Shown piece after piece: positions 35,746 to 48,314 of a stretch of DNA of 64,000 nucleotides. Under the pieces are notes generated by a model. The model had not been told where the DNA came from. It saw nothing but the letters and a program-made list of their open reading frames with translations, and did no database searches. Both the position numbers and the translations under genes were made by a program. Each line of letters begins with the position of its first letter. The first letter of the stretch is position 1. The stretch is from Torreya grandis (Eukaryota > Streptophyta > Pinopsida > Cupressales > Taxaceae): positions 2,367,001 through 2,431,000 of the forward strand of contig JARHVA010001922.1 of assembly GCA_037957365.1 (NCBI GenBank), read 5' to 3'.

Positions 35746-38355
35746 TTTATGACGACCTCTTGGGATTGCATGCCTACCTAAGCAAGAGACCAATAGCCTT
35801 AGTATCCATTGGGAAAGGGAGTATCCTCTCTCACTAATCACATTAATATGAATCTATAAATTTTATTACAACCTATAGATAAATTTTCTCTAGATCAAGA
35901 ACAAATAACAATGTGCTCAAAGCATTTAGGGAATGAAAAAAACAAAACGAAAGAGATATGCATGAAGCACCTAGAGGAAAGTAGCATACTATATAATTTT
36001 TACAACAAAAAATTAAAAGTACCTTCCTCATAGGTAAAATGGGAATATTTTATAATAATTCATTTTTAATGGAAATGGATTAAAAATACCTCACTTGTGA
36101 GATGCCAAATGTGGTTAACTAGGTTGCTTGATTGCCAATCTTTTTGGCATGCTCTCCAATGGATGAATTGGGACAAACATGTCTCCAATGTAAAAAAAAT
36201 ACCTTATTGGTTAAATAATTTCTTTATTATGTTCTTTATCCTTTGTAAATATATTTAATCTCACCTCATTATGGGTTATAGGAGCACAAACAAACTTTTC
36301 ACTTGATGAATCTTTTAAACGTGAAGGTTTAGGGTTTAGGGCTTAGGCAAAAGAGCTCTAGTTCAACCTAGAAGGAAACTTCCTCTTGGTCACTTGTAAG
36401 AGAGATAGTCTCAAATTCACCAAAACTCAATCTATATCATCTATATTGGTCTTCTTCCTCTGTATAAAAGGTATGCTCATCATTACATGTAAGGTCTAAC
36501 TCATCATGCTTTTGAAGCTCTTGATTTGACCAATCTTCTTCAAAAGTGAAGACTTCAACACTACATTCAAGTGCCACCTCATTCTAAGATTGATCATATG
36601 TTGCAACCTAATTTTGACCTTCTTAATTTTAATCTATATATAATGGACATTTTTTAGTCCATTCAAGGTCTACCCCATATTCAACTTGAGTATTGTCATC
36701 TCTAGGATCCAATTCATTAGTGTCAAAGCCATGCCAAGAAGGCTAATCCAAACCTGATTTTTCCTCCTCTGAATGAAGTGGGCTACCTATTATGATATAT
36801 TCATCATATGCAATTTTATTTTCCTCTTGTATCTCACCTATGACTACAATTTACTCATTTATCCTTGGTAAAATAGGTTCTTTCTCTAAGAGGAGAATGG
36901 TGGGAGGGTGAAGAGGTTCACCTTGCTCGTAACTTAGGAGAGTACTACTCCACCTAGGGATATTGAGAGGTGTCTTTGGTGGATCTTGAGGATGGTAGAA
37001 GGGGTCTTGTAACTCTTTTAAATAAATCTCATTGAGTTTAGTTATGCATAAAGCACTTTCTTTTTGAACTAAAACTTCCTCCTTCTCCAAGACTAATTTT
37101 TGGGTCACCATAGCCAACACCTTCTCCTTCATATCTATGTATTCCTTGAATAATTTCCATGAGGGAAATGCATAGGGTGAAAAAATCTTTTTTTTTTTTT
37201 TAATAAGCCTAGGAAAGAGTGGTCTCACTAGTGAGTTCATGGTATGACCAAGATTATTGGCATAGGGAGAGATCCATGGTGGGACAAATTCATTCTCTTA
37301 AACAAGAGTGTGTGTAGTGGTAGGAGAGGGTAAACTAATTGGTGTTTGTTTTATATGTTAACTCTCCCAATTATTTATATCATATTCAATGATCAGTACC
37401 CAATCCTTCATCTCTATCTTCTCAGCATGTGGATAGTCACCTTATTCAATGGATTCCCATACACTCCAAAAATCATGTAAAAATATCCTTATCCCCTCCA
37501 TGACATGAATGGGTAATTCTTGTCCAAGTCCAACCTCCTTAGTGATTTTCATGATTGCTCTCCCTTGGTCTAGTATTGATTCTTTGATTCTTGACAAGTA
37601 TGGACCTTGACAAGGTTGGTTGGGGGGTTGATTTGAAACTCTTAGAGGATGAGATTGAGGATCTTGGAGGACATTGGATGCTTAGAACTGATTTCATTGA
37701 TCCTATTGATTTTCATAAGATATCAACACACTCTCCAAGCTTTGGACCATGCTTCTCAACCACACTTTGTTTTCCCTCTCATAAACTGCCCATTTTTCAC
37801 CCTCACAAATTGGCCACCTATTCTTGACCAACTGAAGAGAATTAATTTCCTCTTGTATAACATGGATATGGATGAATAAAAAAATTTATAAACCCCTATA
37901 ATATCCCTTATCAACTTCTTATAATTTGATAATGTTTACTTGAGTCCTGATAAGGATGTAACAGAACAAACATAATCTTAATAAGGGGGATTAGAGGACT
38001 GATTTGAATAAAAAATAGGATTATATTGGTCATATGTAGGGGTGGAATGGAGGAAAATTACATGATATGGATGATATTTTTCTTGAGGGCCACTTGGGGG
38101 AAACATATAAATGTTATTAGCCTGATATGAGTGATTCTAAAGTAGAAAATAAACATGTTAATCAAAAGAGGTTTGATTATACAAACCAAGGTTATGATTT
38201 TGGCTTAGGCTACTTGAAAAATTTATGTTTGTAGTGAAATCACCATTTATGTTTTAAAACATGCATCCAAAGGCTGATTGCACTAAAGAGCAACACCAAG
38301 AACCCTTTAGTGAAGTGAAGAATGTAGTAATATCATCAGGTGTGCCAAAAACTAT
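35746..38355 (-). mobile_element. R internal region 2
   Basis: Collinear with internal region 1, bounded by LTR2 and by TGTGATATAG of LTR3. The primer-binding-like site reads TGGCACACCTGATGA here, a diverged form. A T14 run at 37188-37201 interrupts the frame where copy 1 has a short linker. Confidence 0.8.
36080..38290 (-). pseudogene. unrecognised R-family protein, copy 2
   Basis: The longest open part is 37240-36851, with FSPYAFPSWKLFKEYIDMKE, TQKLVLEKEEVLVQKESALC, KLNEIYLKELQDPFYHPQDP, PKTPLNIPRWSSTLLSYEQG and LLEKEPILPRINE, matching copy 1 position by position and better preserved there. Upstream on the minus strand QGRAIMKITKEVGLGQELPI and SVWESIE are kept; downstream EYIIIGSPLHSEEEKSGLD and EVSFxVELELFCLS remain. 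The N-terminal Tyr/Pro-rich part is badly decayed. Shared spacing and amino-acid text among copies, despite DNA divergence, suggest that the parent element encoded a real protein. Function unknown. Confidence 0.6.
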
Positions 38356-38824
38356 TGTGATATAGATTTTTGCCCTTGGAGAGGGTTAATCAATATCTTT
38401 CTAACCTATCCAAACAATGGGAAAACATTTAGGCTATGGGTATCCTATAATGAAGGTGAACCTCTAGGTTATGGGTGAGCTCCCTAAGTGTATCAATTTG
38501 GCTCTTAGAAAACTACTACAAATTACTAATTTCCAAAGAAAAGGGTTATAAAGAGGATAAATGTATATATAAAAATGAAAAAAATCTATGATACACTAAG
38601 ATTTGGCACTCCTTATTGCACTGAAACACACATAGATAATAGCTAAGAACTCATACACTCACACAAACTCCATAACTAGTTGGTTGCATAAGTGTTTTTT
38701 AAGAAGGCTCAAGGAAATAAGACAAAAGAGGAAGGGATTATGATACCCATATCCTATATTCAACTCATGACTGATATATCACATCCGAAGGCATGCAAAC
38801 ATAAAACTATCTTGCATAGAGGCA

Positions 38825-38844
38825 AGAGAGAGAGAGAGAGAGAG
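38825..38844. repeat. (AG)10 microsatellite
   Basis: Perfect AG dinucleotide run in LTR3. LTR4 has only a few units at the same place, so it expanded in this copy. Confidence 0.9.
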
Positions 38845-41048
38845 GACAACTACCAAGAAAGAGGGACCCTTCATAAATTATTCATGCACAAACTCAACTA
38901 AACATAGGATAAAATCATAGAGAATGGTAAGAGAAATTTTATATTTCCATTAAGATATGTTTTCATTACAAAATGGCTAGGGATACACCATACCACAAGA
39001 GGAAGTAGTATCTTACAATGAAAAAAATGAGAGATATATAGAAGAAGGGAAGAGAAAAGAGGAAGTGAAAGCTTTCAATCCTTAATTAATGCACTTAAAA
39101 AATCATATTTTGACCATCCAACATATAAAGGAGATTTTTATTCCTTCATTTCTATCATTTTCTCCTTTAGACTCACCCTTTCTTGCACTTTAATCTCATT
39201 TTGATCTCAAAAGGATTCTTTTTCTCCCATTGGCCTATAAAAGGCTCTTAAGGTCTAAAACTTTGATGAATTGAGTGATGTAATCATACACTAGATGGAT
39301 AAAGTCTTAAAATTATATAGTTTACTTAAATTAAACAATTCACTTGAAAATACCTTCAATTCCATCAACTTACCCACCTGCCTTCTATGTCACATCTCCA
39401 CTTGGTCTTCTAGAAGCCTCTAACAACTTTGTGAAGGCTTGTCATTTTAGCATTTGATGTTTGGTAAACCTTAAGGTTTGTTTAAATGTAGTATTTGATG
39501 TTTATTGACCATTTTTTTCTCTAAAAAACTTGAAAAAAAAACCATGATACCTGTAACTCTTTTGGAATCCATTAATGGAGGTCTTCAAGCTCAAACCTTT
39601 CTTCATTGGTTGATATACAACTCCCATTCAGGGTCATCTTAACACCATGGTAGCCATCTTGGAGCATATAAAATAATTAAATACCTCCATAACATGAATA
39701 TAATTATAAAAATTAAGTTTTAGCCTTCCTTCAATACTTGAAACAAAGGTGGAGACCTCTATTAGACCTGTAACTCTGAGCTTTTCTAGGCTATTTTGAG
39801 CCTAAATATCACCACGAGAGCTTGTCACTTGGTGGAATGATTTGAGAATATAATGGGTATAAATAGTATTTTAAAATATATTATATTATTTAATATACCT
39901 CCACACAAAATTTTAGATCTTAATTAAACTTGGAACACTCGATTCTAACTCCATGTGTGAGCAAGTGAGAATCCTTGAAAGGCTTCTTTAGCAGACCTGC
40001 AATTTAAAATTTTATCTCTCTTAAAGTATAATAGTGGAATTAAACCAATTTTAAACTTTAATAACATAAAAATAGACATCCATGTCAAATTTCAAGTAAT
40101 TTTATTGAGTATAACTCAAGATATGCATCTTTTGGGGTTGTCTTAACTTGCCTTGTCTCATTTCTAAACATGTGTAGCTCTGAGTTTTTCCATTTTATTG
40201 AGTTTTATGACATAATATGACTTAATTATTATTTTTTAATATAATAATGTACCACCAAAACTATTAAAATCATTTTTATCAAGTTTAAATCAATAAAAAC
40301 AACCAGAATCACCAATTTAGACCAATTACACACTTAGAAAATGAGAACCAAGAAACCTAGAAAGAGAGAAAAAGGCATATATTGAGATTTATGAGGTATA
40401 AATACCTAATTATTTTTTTTACCTATAATATATCAGTAAAAATTTACAATATTTATATTTGATCATTCAATCCTTTAAGTTCTTCAAAAACTCTTTTTTT
40501 GATTGTTTATATTTGCATGCTAAAACCCTGAGTTTGGCCAACTTGTACTTTTTCACTCTTTACCTCTAAATTTTGATGGAGGAAGGTGTATAAAAGTAAA
40601 ATATGTTTCATAATATCTCAAAAAATATTTTATTTTCATCAAAAATCTCAAAAAATTCAAAACTTGTCCCAAAACTAAGTTGTGAGGGTTTAAGAAGGGT
40701 TTTACTTCGTAACGATTGTTCATAGAGTTGTGAGCCTTAATGGCATAATAAATGATTGTAAAAGGAAGTATAACACCTTATCAAACCAATAATATAAGAT
40801 CATATCCACATTAAAATTATATATCATGTACTAAGCATTTAAAAATTCATCTGGAGCTCCTAGTTGCATGCTTGGTCAAAAGAGTGCATTTTGGCCTAAA
40901 CATCCAAAATTCGGTTTGGAAAGGCTTGAAAACTTTATTGAATGTTTGAACAAAATTTTAATGCCTAAAATATCTCACTCCATGATTTTTAATCTTAACT
41001 TATGGAAAAAATTTGTTTGGCCACCTATGAGTGGACATAGGCTTCTTA

Positions 41049-41053
41049 AGGCT
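41049..41053. repeat. left target-site duplication AGGCT of element G
   Basis: AGGCT precedes TGTTATCAACCC and matches 57225-57229 after CACCAACA. LTR1 carries a single uninterrupted copy of this site (TTAAGGCTTGAGATAGG at about 29216), which confirms an insertion. Confidence 0.93.
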
Positions 41054-44000
41054 TGTTATCAACCCAAATAACACCATGCTTGAAGGCTGATAGATTTTGC
41101 TCTAAAAATCCTTCACACCTAGTCTAACATTGGAATGATCTAAGGTGTGGGACACCTGAACTTAGATAAGACCTATAGTTTTGATGAGGTTAGTTCCTCT
41201 GATGTATCATTTTACTCTGCATATTAAACTACTAATTTTTGGAATGAAAAAGGGGAAGAAGGAAATTGAAGGGAAATATATTCTATTATTAGTGATACAC
41301 CTATATTTTTTGAACATCCACTCTACTTGAACTCATAAAACACTAATAATACAAAATAATGACTAGATATATAACTCCAAATGACTCCTATGCATCAATA
41401 TACCATGTAGAGGTTTTATCAACTGATCAAAGCCTAAGGGAAATGATGGAAAAATATTGATTCAAGGTACTAACCAGTCACTTATATCCACTTTTATCTT
41501 AGACAAATGACATCAAACACTGAAACATGAATTGCATAAGTTATCTTACTAGTAACTAGGTGAGATCAAGACTTGACATGAGAGAAATCTCTACTACATA
41601 TGCAAATGAAACCAATATTACACTATACCAAAATATGGAATATAAAAACAATAATTTTGTTAAGGTGTGTAGCTAAAAGCTTCAACTGTTTGGACACACA
41701 TGAAGAGGATGCTGAAGAACCAGAGCCACCGGTGTTGGCAGTATGACTGACATCGGTCAGATGCAGTGGAGAAGGAGACCAATGACGGCAGGGAGTTGGC
41801 CGACGTCGGAAGCACCAGACAAGCAGGGACCGGCGTCGGTCGCCTGTGCGGTCCAGAACTGCTGTTTACGAACAGTCAGTTAGTTAAACCGAGTGTTTGC
41901 ATGCTAAGAGGCTATTTTAAGTCGCGAGCTATGTGTCTAATTTTAGTAGTTAGATTTATATTTTTGTAACCATGGGATTCTATTTAAAGACCCATGAGAC
42001 ATGTATTGTAATTATCATATTGATCAAGTAAGAGCATTGAAGCAAGCAAGGTCAAGGAGATCTACAGGTGTAAGGTCAAGGAGATCAGCTGAAGCATTCA
42101 AGGAGGGATTGTAACTCAGGTTTTAGAGTTGGTTTTGTGTTGAGAAAGAGAGAGAGGGAAGAAGGTCTTGAGGTGTGGCAAGCCTTTGAGGTGGAGGAAG
42201 AAGTGGCATCTTCCTTATTTGTATTTTCTTCTAGTATTATCTAATACAAGAGTGTGTATTGTCTCTCAAATTCTTTGCTGTCTCATGTTTCTAGTTTCTT
42301 AATCATTCTGGTAGATTTCCATGTTTAACTGCTCACATATAAGTAATCAATTGTGCTTCCATTGGATAAGGGGCCTCCTATCAAATTTTATTCATCTCAA
42401 AAGGTTACAAAGCTTAATATTGGTAGAGTCTGGTCATGCCAAGAGAGGGATGGACTAGCCCTAAAGATTAACCTACAAGCCTACATATATAAAAAATATA
42501 AGATAATTTAAAGCCAAGACTAGCATACAATATGGAAGATAAGGTCAACTTCACTTTATTATTATTCAAAATTAAATTACAAATATATATTAAAGTCATA
42601 AATAAATCTCCATTTGTTGAAAATATTGTATGAAACTCTCTTTGGCATTGGGAAAAGAGGTGGGCCCTTATTGAGTTATTAAAAATTATTCATACATGAA
42701 TAATACACCATATTTTTTTGAATAAATCAACTTGAAGTGAGTTAAAGTCCTTGATTTTCATTAAAATCAAAAGAATGTGCATGAATTATTTGGTCAACTC
42801 AAGACTAGTCAACTAGAGTCATTTGCAGTGAAGACTAGTTAATTACCCCTTTGGTCCTTATTTGCATGAATTAGAAATTTAAGTAATAGAATATCTTTAG
42901 TGTGAAAACTCTAAGATAACTCATTGATAGGCTTTTGATGCCACTCCTTAGTTGACTTACTTACCAAATAGGCCTACTAGGCCAAATTATGCCCTAGTAG
43001 CCTAACCTTTTGTACTTGTTGGCTTATGAAAACCTATATTAAAATAATTAAACCTTCAAAAAATAATTATATTAGACATTTAACAACTCCTCCCACCATG
43101 AGATAGGTGATTTTGATGAAGAAACTCATGCCATTTAGTCACTATGGTTGACTAGGTCAATTTTACCCCAAATTCCCTATAGTTTCTATTTTGAAGGAGC
43201 TGGTAGGAGAGATTTTAGGTATATTTTTGAACATTTGAATGTTTTATTATGAATAAAAAATTTTAGTCTTCAATCTCTATGAATTGGATTCATATAAACT
43301 AGTTTGTAGCTCATTTTCCATGATTTTTTTCCAAAAAACATGATTTATACCCTGCTTCAAATAGCTCCATACAATAAATTGGAATTTGTGGAATAATATC
43401 TGAGTTTAATTGTTGTTTTTATGGGTTTTAGGTTGATCCATGATTTTTTTATGGAAATAAAATCAAATTTTCTCAAAACTGGTCATTATGAGGGTTTGAG
43501 AGCTTAATCTTCTTACTGATGATTCATGAATCATAGACCTCCAAATCCAAACTTATTTCCATTAATGTGTAATATAATGACCCCCTAAAATTCCTTTAAA
43601 ATATTGGGTTCCCATGTAAAATATATGAGAAGATATAATGTGAATGAAATGTGCCTGTAGGGTTTTACTTGCATTCTGGACTACCTACACTCTTAGCGAT
43701 TGTTCATAAATAAAATCCCCTAAAAAAACATAAATTATTCATGAATTATAATTTAATATGTTTCCTCAAATCATGATATATATTTTTTCCAAACTCTTCA
43801 CTTGGTGAAAGATACAAACATCTGATCAAGGGGCTTAGAAGGGTGTCTGAAACTACAGAATTTGAATTTCCTCCTTGGATTGAAAATAAATCATCCATTT
43901 ATTATCCATAACTTAAATAATCATCATGGTACTTATACCATTTTATCAAATCACTTTTTATGTGTATTCTTTCTTGATAGGTCCAAAATTGCCTTTTAGC

Positions 44001-47000
44001 CTACATGATTGCTTGCTTGAATGAGCCCTCAAGGGCATGCTTTGCATATGATTTGGAGTTTTAAAACTATTTTAATGCCTTATAAATATTTAATATCATC
44101 ATCCCATGATTTTTAAAGATTACAATGAGCTTAAAAACTTTTTTATCACCTCAAAACCCACTTGGACCTCCTCTTGCTCCATTGTGACTATTTTTTGACT
44201 AGTACGGGATTGTGTCAAAATAATGAATACTTACACTTTTTCAATGGATTTTAAAATTATATGGAATATTAATAAATTTATTATTATGATTTTTACCAAA
44301 TTTAAAGTCTTGAAACCAAATGTATATGCCAAAATATTTAAAAATCCAACAAAATCACCTCTTTTACATGGGCTGAGCATGTGGTTGACTGTATTTTTAT
44401 TCTTTTACCATGGTGTTTGGATCTAAAAATGATGAATATAATTTTAAAATTTTCATAAAATCCTTATTATATTTATTCCATTCCCTTTTACCAGCCTCCT
44501 AAACCTTCATGTCTCTTCAAGTAGGATTTTAGGTCTCTTTATGTGCATAGTTTTGTACAGAGGTCTATACTATGTACTTGGAGCTTAGCAATGCTTCTTA
44601 ATATATTTATGAGGATTATAGTAAAGTAAATTAGGGATTTAATTGAATATATCATCTCATATTAAACCATATCTTGACCTATAAATCCCTTGAATTATGC
44701 TTGTTAGTAGATGATTATGAGGGTATTGCCACTATTGGCTGTAGGTGCAAGTTTTAAGTTGACTTTGACTACATATTTGTGTTCTTGAACGTCCATAATG
44801 ATGAAATATTAATGATACTTTATATCATTGTCTTCTTTTTTTAATCATGAAACATCTTCCTATGCATATTATCACCTTAAAAAACATTGTATTCTATTCA
44901 ATTATCTCAAAAACTACTTCTACCCTTTTGTAGGGCTATAGGTGTTAGTTTGAAAAGGAAAGCCTATAGGTTATCTTGTAAAGACTATACTATTACAATT
45001 TTATCTCATGTTTTCCACCTCTCACCTTAAATATATCCAAATAATCACTAAACTATTTAGGAAGAACCACTATCTATACCTCATGAAGTATACTAACATG
45101 AAGGTCCTTTAGCCTATGTGGTTGTAGATGAATGTTTTGAGGAATTGATGATTGTAACACTATGTTATTTTTTATCAACTCAATAACATTTGAAACAAAT
45201 TTATCCCTCTTGATAACATTCATTCTTATAAAATCAATCATCTCCTCATGATCATAAACCTTCTATTAAGTGTTTGACTATGGTTTTCATACTTATTAGC
45301 CCTTGTATAGACTGAGAATAGGATCCTTATATGATTGGAGAGGGTATTAAAAACATAAGATGTCATTGAGTGTCACTATTTTATGTGGTTATCTTACAAA
45401 CATCAAAACCTTATTGAAGAACTCAAAAGCCTTGATACACATTCAAAGCAATGTTTGGCAATTGTAGGCTTCCTTTTGATGGTTGTAGGTGATCACTTCC
45501 TCCTATTAAGCACTTATTGAAACTTGAATGTGTACTTTTACTTTATATATCATTTAAATTTTAAATTCAATTCTTGACTATCACTTGATAATTAGATTAG
45601 CCTCTTGAGTCTTATAAATTTTTTCTTACTATAGGTGCCATTATTGAAAAAGCACGGGCCTATAGGTTACCTCCTCCTTTAGGACTGTTGGTCACCATTT
45701 CATAGAATTGGATATAATTTAGGCTCTAATACCTTTTTAACTCTCCTTTTTCATCAATTGAATACCTTTCTCTTGGAAAACTACTATACCTATCATCATT
45801 TTTAAAACAAACTTTCTCTTCCTATATGCACTTGACTATACTAAAATGATGTCCTTTGTATGGATAATGCCAGTATTTAGGATTACTTGGAGGGATTTTC
45901 AAACACATAACAAAATATTAAGATTAATTAACCTTTAAAATATCCTTATTATTCATAATTACCTCTTTGAAGGTCTTAAAACCTAAAGATTCTTCCATTG
46001 CTACCTAGCCTACTAACTATGGGGTCCTTAGTTTTAGGTTTCTTTTTGTGGCTCATTATCCTTATTCAAGACTTCTCATGATTTTTACCCTCTCTTTCCC
46101 TTCAAATATAATCACTTTCTCACCCAAATCCTTCTTGAGAGTCCACAAATCTGTAAGGTATCTTTAAATTTTTAAACCCCTTTTTGTTTATGGTTTTCCT
46201 TGGCTATTATAGGTTGCTTTTGTTGATGATTGTAGGTCACTTCTTCTTATTAAACCCTTTGAAAAATTGAAATGTTTTTTCCTTGATCACCTCATGATAT
46301 TATTATCCCAATGCCATTTATTTTATTTTGATGATCACGTTAGCCTCTTTGAACCTTAAAAGGTCCTTCTTATTGTAGGTGGTCATATAATGTCATCTTG
46401 TATGGACAAGGACTGTATATGCCCTTAAATAAGGTCTAACACCTAGTTTTATTTTTGTTATCATTCTAAATTGAGCTTGATGAGGTCATGATATAAAGAC
46501 CATTATGATGAGATCCTTATTTTCAATCTTTGGCTTATGTTCTTCATGGCTAATATAATCATGTTCTTCTTTTGTTGTAGGTGTCCTCTATGACTATATT
46601 TTGATACTTCATTGGTGAATATGACTTCTTACTCATGATCATGATGACTTACATCCTCTTGTCTTCTCATGATAATGATATCTTGATATTCATAGTCCAT
46701 GAATAAAGTTTCTCTCACCTTGACCATTCATTGAACCTTCATGATAAGTTGTTGACTATGGTAGCCTACTGTAAGCCTCATTTCCTAAGTGTATATGATA
46801 TTTTATTGGCCTAAAAAATTTATTTCTCATGCTTATGATGGTTATTTACCAACCTTAACTCTATTGATGATGATCCATAAAATGGAGATGGTTGTGAGAG
46901 GGAAGGGATGAAAGATGATGAAAAACATGGAGGATGGGAACAAGTCACAAAACATAGTGAGAATATAGTGGCCAAATAGTGATATGGGGCGAATGGGATG

Positions 47001-48314
47001 GAGGTGGAAAGGAGCAATAAGAAGCATTCTAAGATCAATGTAAAGATTTATATGCAAACATAAACATATGACCATCACACCATATGAATTCAGATGCCAT
47101 TGAAGAAAGGCAAGGAGCCAAAATTGAAACGTAGGTTTCTACAAAAAACCTCAAAATATGCAAATTTCCTATAAATATGCTAAACTAGCCCATTTGAAAC
47201 ACTTGAGAGAACCAATATGGGCTAAAACATGGATATTTTTGAGAATTTCCTATGGTTTTTTTTTTAAACATTAAATTATCAAGGAAATTGATGCCAAGGA
47301 TCTAAACATGAAATTTTGAAAATCCACTCTCTCCAAAACCATACAATTTCTCTTTAGAGGCATGGCAAACTATAGATTGCAACGAATATCATTTCTATAA
47401 TTTTTTAACCTTGAAATGTGTGAAGGATGATTGAATAATGCCATATAAAGGAAATTAGGTTCCCAAGATCTTGTAAAAACTTAAATTTTCTAAAAATGTT
47501 GCCCTAGTGAGGAGAACTTGAGGAAAATTAGTTGCCTTCATGGTTGTAAGAAAAAAAATAGTCTAAGTTCAAATGAATGGTTAATGAGCATGGATAAACC
47601 AATTATATAACCACTAAATCCATGAAGAATCCCTCTAAGTATATTTTCTTTGCCCTAAAATTTAGACATGTACCTACACTCTACAAACTATACCATTAGC
47701 AAACCTATAAGGAAGTCTCTTTGTGAAAAATGGCCAATTACTTGAAGATGAATGGTTTTAAACCTTTATTGCACTAAAATACCATGAAATTATTATGGAA
47801 TATATTTCATGTCCAACTAACTTTATTTCATGCCTCATTTATACAAAATTCCTTATGGATCCATACCTTTCTTTGCGAAATGGGTGAAAATAGCTTCATT
47901 TTGGCCTTTTATTGAAATTTAAGACCTCCACCACCAATTTTGATGCATGAAAAGGATATCCATGAGTATTTAACATTAAAAAATAGAACATAAAGTATTT
48001 ACATGCTTTAGAAGGCCAAAATTGGCACGTGGGAGGTAGAAAAGAGTCTTTTTGGGCTTAAAATTGCATTTAAACACCTTTTATGTCATGAAAATTTAGA
48101 CTTAGGATAATATAATGAATATGAAATTATTTCAAGGTACTATGAAGGATTTTAATGAATTTTTAATCCAATTTATACATTTAGAGATAAATAATTATCT
48201 TTTTTAGGCCAAAATACACCTATTTGACCAGCTTGTAGAGACTATTGACATGATCATAGAAAGTTTAAAATTATGGGGGTTGGTATTTAGACTTGACAGG
48301 ATAAATTACCAACA
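41054..48314 (-). repeat. left (3') LTR of element G, containing a solo LTR
   Basis: 7261 bp, or about 6530 bp without the 726-bp inserted solo LTR and its duplicated 5 bp. Ends TAAATTACCAACA. About 0.4 kb at roughly 46000-46450 is missing from the right copy. Phrases with TGTAGGT recur between 44700 and 46600. Open frames such as 46820-47078 are not kept as protein-like text between the two LTRs and are not called. Confidence 0.85.
41658..42383 (+). repeat. solo LTR of another retrotransposon family, 726 bp
   Basis: Starts TGTTAAGGTGTG, ends GGCCTCCTATCA, and is flanked by AATTT at 41653-41657 and 42384-42388. The right LTR of element G has an uninterrupted site here (about 51690-51705). 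A TATA-like TTCTATTTAAAG at about 41970, then a leader-like stretch with GAGAGAG and a T-rich end, follow the layout of a plus-strand LTR. It is clearly richer in G and C than its surroundings (41720-41870), suggesting a younger insertion. Family not identified; a Ty1/copia LTR is possible. No internal region remains. Confidence 0.82.

Larger units (their letters stand above)
38356..41053 (-). repeat. R LTR3, left part, interrupted by element G
   Basis: Starts TGTGATATAGATTT, collinear with LTR1 up to GCTTCTTAAGGCT at 41053, where element G enters; it resumes at 57225. A (GA)10 run is at 38825-38844. The two parts together, minus the duplicated 5 bp, give about 4.27 kb, matching LTR1. Confidence 0.88.

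Noticed and set aside
26560..40000. R array as a simple large satellite
   Set aside because: TG...CA-type junctions, a primer-binding-like site and separate LTR and internal parts fit a retrotransposon better than a satellite monomer.
41766..41969. 67-codon open frame in the solo LTR
   Set aside because: It lies in the U3-like part of an LTR, with no motif.
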